Of a stretch of 64,000 nt of DNA, positions 50,949 through 62,274 are shown one piece after another (positions within the stretch are counted from its first letter, which is position 1; every line of letters begins with the position of its first letter). A model generated the notes under the pieces. That model was not told where the DNA came from and ran no database searches. It worked only from the letters and a program-made list of their open reading frames with translations. The stretch covers positions 35,759 to 99,758 of the forward strand of contig NZ_SPKJ01000007.1 in the NCBI RefSeq assembly GCF_009866965.1, written 5' to 3'. The stretch comes from Propylenella binzhouense. GTDB lineage: Bacteria; Pseudomonadota; Alphaproteobacteria; Rhizobiales; Afifellaceae. Both the position numbers and the translations under genes were made by a program.

Positions 50949-52229
50949 TCAAATGCTCCCGAGAACGACGACGGTGCCGATCATGGCGTAGCCGTGCGTG
51001 TGGATGACGGAGATCTCCGGTGTCTTCTTGATTTGCCGCGGTCCCGCTTGGCCGCGCATCTGCAGGACGGCCTCGTAGGTGTCGGTGCCGGCGCTGGCGC
51101 CCCAGGCATGGCCGAAGGCGTGGCGGCCGCCGTGGGTCGACATCGGCCGGTCGCCGTCAAAGCGTAGCCGACCGTCGCGCGCCGCGCTGAGCCCTGTGCC
51201 GGGTTCGAGGTAGCCGGTCGCCTCGGCGGTGCAGATGCCGGAGATGTGCGAGCAGTCGTGGGTGTGCAGATAGTCGATATCGGCAGGCTTGATGCGGGCC
51301 ATGTCGAAGGCGGCATCGATGGCGCGGCGGTCGAACTCCCAATGGGTCGGGTCTTCGCCGTACCATGGCAGGTCGCTGTAACTGATGCCGAAGCCTTTGA
51401 GTTCGACGGGCTGCGACTTGCCGCCCTTGGCCAGATCGGCGCGGGTGATGACCATGGCCGACGCCCCGTCGGCGGTGGTCACCAGGCTGAGCAGCCGCGA
51501 CGGCCAGGCGACGAAGGGATTGTGCTTGTCGGACCGCCAATAGTCGAACGGGTCGGAGAAGCCTTCCCTCTCGGCGCGGTCTTCGAGCCTTTCCTGGATG
51601 TTGGCCTTGGGGTTCATCGAACCGTGCAGTCGCCGCGTCTTGCACAGCTCGAACATGCCGCGATCGAAGTCCTCGATCGACATGCCGTATTTGCGGCAGT
51701 AGCCGAGCGCGACGAGACCGTTATAGGTCGAAAAGATGTCGTAGCCCTGCGGTACGCCATAGGCTTGGTTGACCGCCATGTCGGTCCACAGCCAGGTCTG
51801 CTGGTGGGAGATCGGCTCGCGCTCGTAGGGACTGAAGCCTTTCACCTTGGTGCGCGTGGTCTCCAGCCCGTAGACCAGCACGGTATCGTAGGTGCCGGCC
51901 GCGATCGACATCGCGGCGAGCGCCGCGCCGACATTGGTGGTCGAACATTGCGCCTCGAAATGGACGCCGGCCTTGAACTGGGTGCCGGTCCATTTCGACA
52001 GCTGCGAATAGGTGCCCGGCACCTGCGAACTGTGGACCATCGCATTGCCGGCGAACACCGCGTCGACGTCCTGGCCGGTCAGCCCGGCGTCGTCGAGCGC
52101 TTCCTTGACCGCGCGCGCCGTCAGCTCCTGGATCGTGGTGCCCTTGAGTTCGGGCGTCTCGAGCAGATTGCCGAAGCGCGAGCAGCCGACGCCCGATATC
52201 GCAATGCGTTCCCGTAATTTCCCTGTCAT
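50949..52229 (-). CDS. SCP2-type thiolase with nucleophilic Cys
   Basis: 426-aa thiolase-superfamily protein. In contrast to the three in the main cluster, the nucleophile position reads [17 protein letters not shown], keeping a Cys. C-terminal features are [20 protein letters not shown], and [23 protein letters not shown] 52229 follows GAAGGGG; the frame is open further upstream but without start support. Probably a true thiolase (acyl-CoA plus CoA) with the DUF35 partner downstream. No cluster operator was seen upstream. Confidence 0.88.
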   Translation of the reverse strand: MTGKLRERIAISGVGCSRFGNLLETPELKGTTIQELTARAVKEALDDAGLTGQDVDAVFAGNAMVHSSQVPGTYSQLSKWTGTQFKAGVHFEAQCSTTNVGAALAAMSIAAGTYDTVLVYGLETTRTKVKGFSPYEREPISHQQTWLWTDMAVNQAYGVPQGYDIFSTYNGLVALGYCRKYGMSIEDFDRGMFELCKTRRLHGSMNPKANIQERLEDRAEREGFSDPFDYWRSDKHNPFVAWPSRLLSLVTTADGASAMVITRADLAKGGKSQPVELKGFGISYSDLPWYGEDPTHWEFDRRAIDAAFDMARIKPADIDYLHTHDCSHISGICTAEATGYLEPGTGLSAARDGRLRFDGDRPMSTHGGRHAFGHAWGASAGTDTYEAVLQMRGQAGPRQIKKTPEISVIHTHGYAMIGTVVVLGSI

Positions 52230-52517
52230 GAGACAATCCCCTTCGAGGCCTGCCGATCGCCTTCGCATCGCAAGGGCGGCGAGCCTGGCTTTCACGAAAT
52301 TCGGTCCGGCATGGGCCCGAACCGCTCCGCCGGTGCGGAATGGCGTCAGCCGACCACAAAGGGGCGTGGCCATGCCTTGATAGGGATCAACGACGTCAAA
52401 GGGAGGGATACGACTGCCGATTTCCGCGGACGAACCCGCGTCGTCACGGCCGGGACGCCCGGCGGTGACGCGGTGCATTGTCGCCTGGCTCCTGTGCACG
52501 CGCACGGCGCCGGCTGC

Positions 52518-52634
52518 TTCCATTTCGACCTGGCCTTTCTCGGCCGGGCCGCGACCCACCTCATCAACGAGGTGAAGGGCGTCGACCGCGTCGTCTACGA
52601 CGTGACCTGGAAGCCCCCGCGAGCGATCGAGTGC
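52518..52634 (+). pseudogene. guaA: Displaced 3' end of guaA (GMP synthase), likely island attachment remnant
   Basis: The plus-strand frame encodes [20 protein letters not shown], then [17 protein letters not shown], which matches the C-terminal end of GMP synthase (FLG..[28 protein letters not shown] in pieces). Nothing upstream in this frame resembles the rest of GuaA. The 3' end of guaA is a known integration site for genomic islands; a leftover 3' end marks the far border of an inserted element, with the element on its 5' side, here the left. Substitutions in the last ten codons suggest an old event. The rest of 52230-52647 holds nothing else I recognise. Confidence 0.7.
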
Positions 52635-52647
52635 GGACAGTCCCGGA

Positions 52648-53072
52648 TCATGCCAGCAACTGCGCCGGCACGCCCAGCACCGGCCCGGCCTCGGCGAGCC
52701 GCTGGTCGAGCGTATGCACCGTGGCGCCATGCTCCGAGGCGATGGCGAGGTGCAGCGCGTCGCCCGCACGCAGCCCGAGGGCATGCTGATCGGCAAACCT
52801 TGCCGCCGTCCGGAACTGGCCGCCCGTCACGGCCAGGACGGTGAAGCTCTCGGCCACCAGCTTGTTGAACATGGCGAGTGCAGCGGCGCGCTGTTCCAGG
52901 CTGATCTTTCCGGTCCGCAGCTTGATCGCCATGGCGGAAGACAGCTCGGTGACGGTCCAGTCGCTGATCAGGAGCCGCGCCGGGTCCTGCTCGGCGAGCC
53001 AGGCCTGGACGCGCGCCGTCATCGCATCGTTGGAGAGCGCCGCGACGATCAGCGACGTGTCGAGGTAGAGCA

Positions 53073-53073
<1 letters not shown>
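52648..53073 (-). CDS. vapC: VapC-type PIN-domain toxin
   Basis: 141-aa PIN-domain ribonuclease. Acidic active-site residues are in place: D5 in LYLDTSLIV, Glu in [11 protein letters not shown] near 43, Asp in [11 protein letters not shown] near 104 and a further Asp near 122 in [10 protein letters not shown]. Its start codon overlaps the antitoxin stop by one base. Sits directly beside the guaA remnant, a usual position for island-stabilising modules. Confidence 0.9.
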
Positions 53074-54634
<1,561 letters not shown>

Positions 54635-54794
54635 CGCCAGAATCTCCGGGCAGGGCATTCCGCAATGCCAAGCCGATGCAACGGTCGCTTTCGCGCGGAA
54701 GCGAGGGCGCCGCCGCGGATCTTCCGCCGGTTCGCCGGGTCGCCCGCCCGGGCCGTGCCGGTCGCGGGCTTCAGGCATGGCGCGGAAAAGGTCG

Positions 54795-55352
54795 TCAGGT
54801 CTGGTATTGCGGCTCGTAGTACAGGATCACGCCGCCGGTCTTCAGCGGCATGGTCCTGGTGAGCTTCAGGGCGAGCGCGCGGTCGGACGGCTTGAACAGC
54901 GGGTTTCCCCTGCCGAGCACGACAGGCGCGATGCAGATGCGCAATTCGTCGACCAGTTCGTGCCGCAGAAGGGCGGCGAGCAGGTCGGCGCTGCCGAACA
55001 CGCCGATGTCCTTCCCCGGCTGCTGCTTGAGCCTTTCCACCGCGCCCGGGAGTTCACCTTCGAGGAGGCGGCTGTTGTTCCAGTCGACCTTCGCCGGCGT
55101 TCGCGACGCGACCACCTTCTCCACGCCGTTCATGAAGTCGGCGGTCGTTCCCGTCGCCTTCGACCAATAGGCGGCCATCCCCTCAAAGGTCACGCGGCCG
55201 AACAGGAGCGTGCCGAACTCCTCTGCCTGCCTGAGGCTGAAGGCTCCGAGTTCGTCGCCCCAGGCCGCCTCGTGGAAGGCCAGGTCCCACTTTTCGGCCC
55301 CCTCGAAGGAACCGTCGAGCGTCATCAAATTCCAGACCACGAGCTTTCGCAT
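54795..55352 (-). CDS. Dihydrofolate reductase / RibD C-terminal-like protein
   Basis: 185-aa protein of the RibD_C/DHFR-like family: RKLVVWNLMTLDGSFEG at the N-terminus, LLFGRVTFEGMAAYW in the middle and GVFGSADLLAALLRHELVDEL, then APVVLGRGNPLF at the end. These stand-alone family members are common in bacteria and seldom true DHFRs. It faces away from the GlxA-type regulator at 55561 with about 200 bp between, which may allow joint control. Confidence 0.9.
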   Translation of the reverse strand: MRKLVVWNLMTLDGSFEGAEKWDLAFHEAAWGDELGAFSLRQAEEFGTLLFGRVTFEGMAAYWSKATGTTADFMNGVEKVVASRTPAKVDWNNSRLLEGELPGAVERLKQQPGKDIGVFGSADLLAALLRHELVDELRICIAPVVLGRGNPLFKPSDRALALKLTRTMPLKTGGVILYYEPQYQT

Positions 55353-55560
55353 TCTTCATCCTCCTGATGGCCGGCTCGCGCAGTCGCAGTCCGGGCGAGC
55401 CGCGCCGTCGGCCTGTGTCCGCTCCGCGAAAGGCCGGAACCCTCGTCGCAACGCCGGACCGGCGGCCGGTCTGCCTCCGGCCGCGCCGTTCGACGGCTGG
55501 CCGGCCGCCCGGCGCTGTCCTTGACGGGCCGGAGCTTGGCAGCGAAAGGCCTTGGCAGAA

Positions 55561-56565
55561 ATGACAAAGACGTGGCAATTCCTGCCAATGCACCCTGTCG
55601 CCTTCATCGTCTATCCGGGCTTCGAGCTGCTCGACACGTCGGGGCCGGCCTCGGTCTTCAACGGTGCCAACCGCGCCTTGGGCCAGCGGGGAAAGCCGGC
55701 ATTCTATCAGATCGGGCTGGTGTCGGCCGAAGGCGGCGCCGTCGAAAGCAGCAGCGGCGTCGCGGTGGAGACGCAAGCGATCGCCGAATGTCGCCCCGGG
55801 GCGGTCCGGACGGTGCTGGTCGCAGGCGCCGAACGCGAGCACCTGCTGCCGGCGGTTGCGGACCCGGCGCTCAGGGCGGCGCTGCCGCAGCTGGTCCGGG
55901 AGGCCGAACGGTTCGGCGCCGTCTGCACCGGCGGCTTCCTGCTTGCTGCGCTCGGGCTGCTCGACGGCCGTCGGGTGGCGACGCACTGGGATGCCTGCAA
56001 GCCGTTTGCGGCCGCCTTTCCGAAGGTCACGGTCGATCCCGATGCGCTCTACGTGGTCGATGGACGGCTGTGGACGTCGGCCGGGGTGACCACGGGCATC
56101 GACATGGCGCTGGCGATGATCGGCCGCGATCTCGACGCGACGATCGCCGGCGAGGTCGCGAAGCGGCTGGTTCTCTATGCCAGGCGCCCCGGCTACCAGT
56201 CGCAGTTCAGCCCGCTCCTCAGGGCGCAGGTGAAGGGCGACAGCCCGTTTGCCGAGCTGATCGGGTGGATGCAGGCAAATCTCGACGCGCCGCTGGACGT
56301 GCCGTCGCTGGCCGCCCGCGCCGGGATGACCGAACGCACCTTCCATCGCAAATTCGTGGCGGCAACCGGCGAGACGCCGGCGCGGTTCGTCGAGATTGTC
56401 CGGCTCGATGCCGCGCGCATGCTTCTCTCGCGCGGGCTCTCGCTGAAGTCGATCTCGGCGCAGGTGGGCCTGTTCCCGCCCGCGCGCCTCGCGGATGCCT
56501 TCGAGCGGCGCTTCGGCGTCGCCCCGAGGCTGTTTCGCGACATGCACGCCGACCTGCAGGCGTAG
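55561..56565 (+). CDS. GlxA-type AraC-family transcriptional regulator
   Basis: 334-aa regulator. The N-terminal DJ-1/PfpI-like domain has AVCTGGFLLAALGLLDGRR with Cys near 122 and ATHW; the C-terminal AraC domain (about 235-330) has two HTHs (VPSLAARAGMTERTFHRKF; LKSISAQVGLFPPARLADAF). ATG 55561 is chosen; TTG 55552 and ATG 55588 are possible. Divergent from the DHFR-like gene. Confidence 0.9.
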   Translation: MTKTWQFLPMHPVAFIVYPGFELLDTSGPASVFNGANRALGQRGKPAFYQIGLVSAEGGAVESSSGVAVETQAIAECRPGAVRTVLVAGAEREHLLPAVADPALRAALPQLVREAERFGAVCTGGFLLAALGLLDGRRVATHWDACKPFAAAFPKVTVDPDALYVVDGRLWTSAGVTTGIDMALAMIGRDLDATIAGEVAKRLVLYARRPGYQSQFSPLLRAQVKGDSPFAELIGWMQANLDAPLDVPSLAARAGMTERTFHRKFVAATGETPARFVEIVRLDAARMLLSRGLSLKSISAQVGLFPPARLADAFERRFGVAPRLFRDMHADLQA

Positions 56566-56634
56566 GCCCCGGTCGCGCGGCCGCGCGGAACCGACCCGGC
56601 CGCGCGCCGGTTAGTCTGCGAGACGGAGGTCACC

Positions 56635-56937
56635 ATGGCTGAGACGACGACCGATCACGCGACGATCCGCAAATGGGCGGAAAGCAAGGGCGGCAGGCCC
56701 GCCGCGGTGGAGCGCACGCACAAGGGCGGCGATGTCGGGATCATCCGCATCATGTTCCCCGACGCGCCGAATTCCGAGCACGACGCGCTGACCGAGATCT
56801 CCTGGGACGAGTTCTTCGACGAGTTCGAGGATCGCGGGCTGGCGCTGCTCTACGAGAAGGACAGCATGTTCTCCAAGATCGTCGGCCGCGACACCGCCGA
56901 GAAGCGCGCACAGGGCGACAGCAAGGCGCATCGCTGA
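56635..56937 (+). CDS. Conserved small protein often mislabelled 1,4-alpha-glucan branching enzyme
   Basis: 100-aa acidic protein (TIRKWAESKGGRPAAVERTHKG; EISWDEFFDEFEDRGLALLYEKD). Homologues are common in Hyphomicrobiales and are often labelled branching enzyme, but it has no glycosidase domain and is far too short. It lies just upstream of glgC, and its real role is unknown. Shine-Dalgarno GACGGAGG before ATG 56635. Confidence 0.85.
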   Translation: MAETTTDHATIRKWAESKGGRPAAVERTHKGGDVGIIRIMFPDAPNSEHDALTEISWDEFFDEFEDRGLALLYEKDSMFSKIVGRDTAEKRAQGDSKAHR

Positions 56938-56974
56938 CCGCGCCTGCCGCCCGCGGTGCCGGCGGGCGGATGCG

Positions 56975-57040
56975 GGGCCCCAGTCACGGGCCCCAGTCAC
57001 GGGCCCCAGTCACGGGGCCGGAGTCACCGGCGCCCGTCAC
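56975..57040. repeat. 13-bp GC-rich tandem repeat
   Basis: GGGCCCCAGTCAC occurs three times perfectly (56975-56987, 56988-57000, 57001-57013), followed by two degenerate copies to 57040 (GGGGCCGGAGTCAC, CGGCGCCCGTCAC). Located between the small protein gene and the glgC promoter. Too short and uniform for CRISPR. Confidence 0.85.
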
Positions 57041-57072
57041 CGGATTGTCGCAACACGGCGGCCGCGCCCGGC

Positions 57073-57078
57073 TATAAT
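57073..57078 (+). promoter_or_regulatory. Perfect TATAAT -10 element upstream of glgC
   Basis: TATAAT at 57073-57078 stands out in very GC-rich DNA, 77 bp before the glgC start. TTGTCG at 57045 is 22 bp upstream, too far for an ideal -35; GCAACA at 57050 would give 17 bp. A sigma70-type promoter for glgC-glgA is likely. Confidence 0.5.
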
Positions 57079-57155
57079 GTGTCACCGGGAAGGCGGATCG
57101 AATCGCGCCTGCGGCAGGGGCCGCCGCGGGCGCCGGGCGAGGGGCGGAGAGGGGC

Positions 57156-58421
57156 ATGAACCTACATTCGACCAGCGGTCCGCTGGCGCGGAGCGCGATG
57201 GCCTATGTGCTCGCCGGCGGCCGCGGCAGCCGCCTCATGGAACTCACCGACAAGCGGGCGAAGCCGGCCGTCTATTTCGGGGGCAAGTCCCGCATCATCG
57301 ATTTCGCGCTCTCCAACGCGCTCAATTCCGGCATCCGCCGCATCGGCGTCGCCACCCAGTACAAGGCGCACAGCCTGATCCGCCATCTCCAGCACGGCTG
57401 GAACTTCTTCCGGCCCGAGCGCAACGAGAGCTTCGACATCCTGCCGGCGAGCCAGCGCGTCTCCGAGGACAAATGGTATGCCGGCACGGCCGACGCCGTG
57501 TTCCAGAACATCGACATCATCGAGAGCTACGGCCCGCAGTTCATGGTCATCCTGGCGGGCGACCACATCTACAAGATGGACTTCGAGCCGATGCTCCAGC
57601 AGCATGTCGAGGAGGGGGCCGACGTGACGGTCGGCTGCCTGGAGGTGCCGCGGAGCGAGGCGAGCGGCTTCGGCGTGATGGCCGTCGATGCCTGCGACCG
57701 CATCGTCTCGTTCCTCGAGAAGCCTGCGGATCCGCCGGGAATGCCGGGCGACCCGGAGCGCTCGCTCGCCAGCATGGGCATCTACGTCTTCGAGACCAAC
57801 TTCCTGATCGAGCAGCTGAAGCGCGACGCCGCCGATCCGAATTCGCAGCGCGATTTCGGGCGCGACGTCATTCCCTATCTCGTCGAGCACGGCAAGGCGG
57901 TCGCCCACCGCTTCTCGCGCTCCTGCGTCCGCTCCAGCGCGGAAAGCGAGGTCTACTGGCGCGACGTCGGCACGGTCGACGCCTATTGGGAGGCGAATGT
58001 CGACCTCACGGCCTCGCTGCCTTCGCTCGATCTCTACGACCGGAACTGGCCGATCTGGACCTATAGCGAGATCACGCCGCCGGCGAAGTTCGTGCACGAC
58101 CAGCCCGGCCGGCGCGGCGCGGCGATCTGCTCCCTCGTTTCCGGCGGCTGCATCATCTCCGGGGCCGAGCTCCACCGCACGCTGCTCTTCACCGGCGTCC
58201 GGGCGCATTCCTTTGCGAAGGTGCGGCAGGCCGTCGTGCTCCCCTATGCCGATATCGGCCGGAACGTCCGGCTCACCAAGGTGGTGGTCGACCGCGGCGT
58301 GCGGATACCCGACGGCCTCGTCGTCGGCGAGGACCCGGAGGCGGATGCCGCGCGGTTCAGGCGGACGGCGCGCGGCGTGTGCCTGATCACCCAGCCGATG
58401 ATCGACCGGCTGTCGGCTTAG
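57156..58421 (+). CDS. glgC: Glucose-1-phosphate adenylyltransferase
   Basis: 421-aa ADP-glucose pyrophosphorylase, the committed step of glycogen synthesis. Nucleotidyltransferase motif [20 protein letters not shown] is near residues 21-40, then [35 protein letters not shown] and a C-terminal beta-helix. Typical length for the family (420-430). ATG 57156 follows GGCGGAGAGGGG. Ends 3 bp before glgA. Confidence 0.95.
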   Translation: MNLHSTSGPLARSAMAYVLAGGRGSRLMELTDKRAKPAVYFGGKSRIIDFALSNALNSGIRRIGVATQYKAHSLIRHLQHGWNFFRPERNESFDILPASQRVSEDKWYAGTADAVFQNIDIIESYGPQFMVILAGDHIYKMDFEPMLQQHVEEGADVTVGCLEVPRSEASGFGVMAVDACDRIVSFLEKPADPPGMPGDPERSLASMGIYVFETNFLIEQLKRDAADPNSQRDFGRDVIPYLVEHGKAVAHRFSRSCVRSSAESEVYWRDVGTVDAYWEANVDLTASLPSLDLYDRNWPIWTYSEITPPAKFVHDQPGRRGAAICSLVSGGCIISGAELHRTLLFTGVRAHSFAKVRQAVVLPYADIGRNVRLTKVVVDRGVRIPDGLVVGEDPEADAARFRRTARGVCLITQPMIDRLSA

Positions 58422-58424
58422 CCG

Positions 58425-59921
58425 ATGCAGGCGCTGTCGGTCGTCTCGGAGATCTACCCGCTGGTGAAGACCGGCGGGCTCGCCGATGTCGCCGGAGCGC
58501 TGCCGGCGGCGCTCGCCAGGGAAGGCATCTCGGTCAGCACGCTGGTGCCGGGCTATCCCGCCGTCATGCGGGCGCTCGATGCGGCCGGGACGGTGCACGC
58601 CTTCGACCATCTCTTCGGCGGTCCCGCGCGGCTCCTCGCCGGGCGCGCCGCGGGGCTCGCCCTCTTCGTGCTCGACGCGCCCCACCTGTTCGACCGTCCG
58701 GGCAATCCCTATCTCGACCGCGACGGGCGGGACTGGCCGGACAATGCACGGCGCTTCGCGGCGCTCGCCCAGGTCGGCGCGCTGCTCGGGCGCGGCCTCG
58801 CCCCGGGCTTCGACCCCGCCATCGTGCATGCGCATGACTGGCAGGCCGGGCTCGTGCCGGCGCTTCTCCATTTCGGCGGCGGCGGCTCGCCGGGCACGGT
58901 CGCGACCGTGCACAACCTCGCCTTCCAGGGCGTCTTTCCCGCGGAGATCTTTCCCGCGCTCGGCCTGCCGCCCGCGGCCTTCGCGGTCGAGGGGATCGAG
59001 TTCTTCGGGCAGGTCGGGTTCCTCAAGGCCGCCCTTCAGTTCGCGGACCGGATCACGACCGTCTCGCCCACCTATGCGCGCGAGATCCTCACGCCGGAGC
59101 ACGGCATGCAGCTCGACGGCGTGCTGCGGGCGCGCGCCGACCGGCTGAGCGGGATCCTGAACGGCATCGACGGGGAGGCCTGGAACCCGGAGGCCGACCC
59201 GCATCTGCCGAAGACGTTCGACGTCAGGCGCACCATCGCGCGGCGCGTCAACAAGCGTGCGCTCCAGGAAAGGTTCGGCCTGCCCGCCGATGCCCAGGCG
59301 ATGCTCTGCGCCGTGGTGAGCCGGCTTTCCTGGCAGAAGGGGCTCGACATTCTGCTCGCCGCGCTGCCGCGGCTCGCCGGGCGCAGGCTCCAGCTCGCCC
59401 TGGTCGGGACCGGCGATGCGGATCTCGAGGCGGCGTTCCGCTCCGCCGCCGAGCGCGATCCGAAGCGCGTCGGCGTCGTCATCGGCTATGACGAGGCGCT
59501 CGCCCATCTCGTGCAGGGCGGCGCGGATGCCGTCCTGGTGCCGTCGCGCTTCGAGCCGTGCGGGCTGACCCAGCTCTGCGCCATGCGCTACGGCGCGCTG
59601 CCGATCGTCGCCCGGGTGGGCGGGCTCGCCGACACGGTGGTCGATGCCAACGAGATGGCGCTCGCGATGCGTGCCGGGACCGGCTTCCAGTTCTCGCCGC
59701 CGGCACCGGGCCCGCTCGCCGAGGCCATCGAGCGCGCGCTCGCCGTCTGGGCGGATCCCGCCGCCTGGCGCCGGCTCCAGCGGAACGCGATGGGCGCTCC
59801 GGTCGGCTGGGAGCGGCCGGCGGCGCGCTATGCCGAGCTCTACCGCTCGCTCGCCTCCGAGCGGGCGCCGGAGGTCGCCGCCGCCCCCGCCGCCGAGCCG
59901 GAAGGAGCCGAACTTGAATGA
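58425..59921 (+). CDS. glgA: Glycogen synthase (ADP-glucose)
   Basis: 498-aa GT5 glycosyltransferase. ADP-glucose-binding KTGGL is at residues 15-19, with [37 protein letters not shown], and [11 protein letters not shown] following in order. Length is near the usual 480-500, with an Ala/Glu-rich tail. Starts 3 bp after glgC; no clear Shine-Dalgarno, so probably translated by coupling. No glgB, glgP or glgX lies nearby. Confidence 0.95.
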   Translation: MQALSVVSEIYPLVKTGGLADVAGALPAALAREGISVSTLVPGYPAVMRALDAAGTVHAFDHLFGGPARLLAGRAAGLALFVLDAPHLFDRPGNPYLDRDGRDWPDNARRFAALAQVGALLGRGLAPGFDPAIVHAHDWQAGLVPALLHFGGGGSPGTVATVHNLAFQGVFPAEIFPALGLPPAAFAVEGIEFFGQVGFLKAALQFADRITTVSPTYAREILTPEHGMQLDGVLRARADRLSGILNGIDGEAWNPEADPHLPKTFDVRRTIARRVNKRALQERFGLPADAQAMLCAVVSRLSWQKGLDILLAALPRLAGRRLQLALVGTGDADLEAAFRSAAERDPKRVGVVIGYDEALAHLVQGGADAVLVPSRFEPCGLTQLCAMRYGALPIVARVGGLADTVVDANEMALAMRAGTGFQFSPPAPGPLAEAIERALAVWADPAAWRRLQRNAMGAPVGWERPAARYAELYRSLASERAPEVAAAPAAEPEGAELE

Positions 59922-60558
59922 CGATCCGCATGCCGGCCAGCCGGTGTCGCGCGCCGGCCCCGCGCTCTCGGCCGCGCGCGGGGCGGTGATCCTCGTCCAC
60001 GGCCGCGGCAGCAACCCGGCCGACATGATGGGGCTCGCCCGCTTGGTCCTTCCCGCCGAGATGGCGGCGCTCGCCCCCCGGGCGGCCGGATCGACCTGGT
60101 ATCCCTATTCCTTCATGGCGCCGACCGATTCGAACGAGCCGTGGCTCGGTTCGGCGCTCGGCCGGATCGGCGCGCTCGTCGCCGAGATCGAGGCGGCCGG
60201 CCTGCCGGGCGAACGCGTCGCGATCCTCGGCTTCTCGCAGGGCGCCTGCCTCGCGCTCGAATTCGCGATCCGCAATCCAAGGCGCTACGGCGCCGTCGTC
60301 GCGCTGAGCGGCGGGCTCATCGGCCCGGAGGGAACCGTCTGGCCGGACCGCGGCTCGCTCGCCGGCACGCCCGCCTTCCTCGGCTGCAGCGACGTCGACT
60401 TCCACATTCCGCTCGAAAGGGTGGAGGCGAGCGCCGCACTTTTCCGCGCGCGCGGCGCCGAGGTCGATGCCCGCATCTATCCGGGCATGGGCCACACGGT
60501 GAACGAGGACGAGGTCGCGCGCGTGCGCGACCTCCTCTCCGCGATCGTCGCGGCCTAG
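59914..60558 (+). CDS. Phospholipase/carboxylesterase-family hydrolase (MhqD-like)
   Basis: 214-aa alpha/beta hydrolase: [14 protein letters not shown] with the oxyanion His-Gly, nucleophile [13 protein letters not shown] near residue 107 and catalytic His in [10 protein letters not shown] near 194. TTG 59914 with GGAAGGAG at 6 nt is chosen; it overlaps the glgA stop by 8 nt. Resembles MhqD-type hydrolases, which pair with ring-cleaving dioxygenases in quinone/hydroquinone response, and such a gene lies just beyond on the opposite strand. Confidence 0.88.
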   Translation: MNDDPHAGQPVSRAGPALSAARGAVILVHGRGSNPADMMGLARLVLPAEMAALAPRAAGSTWYPYSFMAPTDSNEPWLGSALGRIGALVAEIEAAGLPGERVAILGFSQGACLALEFAIRNPRRYGAVVALSGGLIGPEGTVWPDRGSLAGTPAFLGCSDVDFHIPLERVEASAALFRARGAEVDARIYPGMGHTVNEDEVARVRDLLSAIVAA

Positions 60559-60559
60559 C

Positions 60560-61495
60560 TCAGAGCGGCTTCAGGCCGGCTTCGATCTCCTTGCGCCGCG
60601 GCTCCAGGAAGGGCGGCAGGGCGAGCGTCTTGCCGAGCGTCTCCATCGGCTCGTCGGTGGCGAAGCCGGGCCCGTCGGTCGCGATCTCGAAGAGAATGCC
60701 GTTCGGCTCGCGGAAATAGAGGCTCCGGAAGTAGAACCTGTCGACCTTGCCGCTCGTCGGAATGCGGAGCTCCCGCAGGCGGTCGGCCCAGCCGTCATAG
60801 TCGGCGTCGGCGCTGCGGAACGCGACGTGATGCACGCCCCCCGCGCCAGGTCGCGCCGGCTGCAGGCCGGGCTGGACGAGCACGTGAAGCTCGGCGGCAG
60901 GCCCGCCGTCGCCCATCTCGTAGACATGCACCTCGCCGTCCGCGGTCTCGTAGCGCCGCGCCGGCCTCATCTTCAGGACGCGGGTGACGACGAGCTCGGT
61001 GGGGGCGGCGTCCGGCACGCTCATCGTGATCGGGCCGAGACCCCGGATCTGGTGCTCGGCCGGGACCGGGCTCTCCGCCCAGGGATTCGCCGTGCCGGCG
61101 CCGCCGTCGTCGACGAGGGCGAGGCGCTGCCCCTCCGGGTCCTCGAAGGAGAGCACCGCCCGGCCGTCCTCGGTCCCGATGCCGGAATGGGTCATGCCCT
61201 CGGCCGAGAGGCGGTCCGCCCACCATTCGAGGCTCTGCTCGCCGGCGACGCGAAGGCCGGTGCGGACGATGCTGTGCGTCCCGCGGCGCTCGCGCGGCGC
61301 CGGCCAGTCGAAGAAGGTGATGTCGCTCCCGGGCGTCGCTTTACCGTCCGCGTAGAAGAGATGGTAGGCCGAGACGTCGTCCTGGTTCACCGTCTTCTTC
61401 ACGAGCCGCATGCCGAGCGTGTTGGTGTAGAACCTGACATTGCCCGGCGCGTCGGCCGAGACGGCGGTCAGATGGTGGATGCCTTTGAGTTCCAT
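60560..61495 (-). CDS. Ring-cleaving dioxygenase-like VOC protein (MhqE/MhqO-like)
   Basis: 311-aa protein of two vicinal-oxygen-chelate (glyoxalase) modules. Metal-ligand candidates: [11 protein letters not shown] at the N-terminus, [12 protein letters not shown] near 220-232 and the Glu of [14 protein letters not shown]. The segment [21 protein letters not shown] is typical of the MhqE/MhqO group that cleaves or binds hydroquinone-like ligands. It converges with the MhqD-like gene, with one base between the stops. Confidence 0.9.
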   Translation of the reverse strand: MELKGIHHLTAVSADAPGNVRFYTNTLGMRLVKKTVNQDDVSAYHLFYADGKATPGSDITFFDWPAPRERRGTHSIVRTGLRVAGEQSLEWWADRLSAEGMTHSGIGTEDGRAVLSFEDPEGQRLALVDDGGAGTANPWAESPVPAEHQIRGLGPITMSVPDAAPTELVVTRVLKMRPARRYETADGEVHVYEMGDGGPAAELHVLVQPGLQPARPGAGGVHHVAFRSADADYDGWADRLRELRIPTSGKVDRFYFRSLYFREPNGILFEIATDGPGFATDEPMETLGKTLALPPFLEPRRKEIEAGLKPL

Positions 61496-61766
61496 GGCGT
61501 CCTCGATCGGGTTCGCGTTTCTGTCCCGGTCTATGTCGCGTCCTGGCCGCGCCGGGTCGAGCCCGGGTCTGCCCGACAGTTTGTTTCATTCCCGGTGAAC
61601 CATCGGTGCACCGGTCATTCCCGCTCCGCGAGATCGCGCGAGCCGAGAGACGCCGGGTAGAGTACAAGAAATGCGCCAGCGCCGCGGCCGAGAATTCGGG
61701 CGCGACAGGGGAGCGTTACCGGCGCGGCCGGATCGGCCCGGCTGGTCGGATGCATTGGGGGGAAGA

Positions 61767-62210
61767 ATGACTGTGAAACTGGCCGCCGCTTTGGTGGCGG
61801 GACTCGCGATGGTTGCGGCGGCGCAGGCGGGCCGGGCGGATACCAGCATCGACAAGCTGCCGAAGGTCGAGAGCCTTCCGAAGGGGGTGGTGCAGGTGTC
61901 GCCCTTCGTTCCGGGCATGGGGGAGCACTGGGCCAATCCGGCCACGCTTCCGCTCGGGCCGATCTACTGCGTCATGAACGGGCGCGTGGTCTGCATGGAA
62001 TACATGATCGCGCAGAAGGATTTCGCCGCGGGAAAGTCGTTCGAGAAGCTGGTTCCGTGGTTCGCCGGGACGGAGCAGCCGCCGATCGACCACATGGAAT
62101 TCAACTTCGAGCCGAACGGGCATGAAGGCTTCACCGTGCCGCATTTCGACGTCCACATGTACTTCGTGTCGCCGGGCGTCCGGATGACGACGAAGGCCGC
62201 GATGAAATAG
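61767..62210 (+). CDS. Small secreted protein, DUF5602/TTHB210-like
   Basis: 147-aa protein with signal peptide (KLAAALVAGLAMVAAAQAGRA). The C-terminal part, MEFNFEPNGHEGFTVPHFDV then HMYFVSPG, resembles the periplasmic TTHB210-like/DUF5602 group with its conserved His-rich PHFD-H pattern. ATG 61767 follows GGGGGGAAG. Function unknown; the His pattern suggests metal or small-ligand binding. The 270 bp before it (61496-61766) hold no other gene I can support. Confidence 0.75.
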   Translation: MTVKLAAALVAGLAMVAAAQAGRADTSIDKLPKVESLPKGVVQVSPFVPGMGEHWANPATLPLGPIYCVMNGRVVCMEYMIAQKDFAAGKSFEKLVPWFAGTEQPPIDHMEFNFEPNGHEGFTVPHFDVHMYFVSPGVRMTTKAAMK

Positions 62211-62274
62211 GCCTGCGGGCGCCGGCTGCCCGCCTTCGACGGAGCGCACCGGCGCGGTTGCCGCGCCGGCGGCG

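Noticed and set aside
56975..57040. Short repeats considered as a CRISPR array
   Set aside because: Units are 13 bp and directly abutting with no spacers, and no cas gene is nearby; simple tandem repeat.
57162..60026. 954-codon open frame antisense to glgC-glgA
   Set aside because: Composition is the Arg/Gly/Asp-rich type produced by reading high-GC genes backwards; no domain, no Shine-Dalgarno; glgC and glgA on the other strand are unmistakable.
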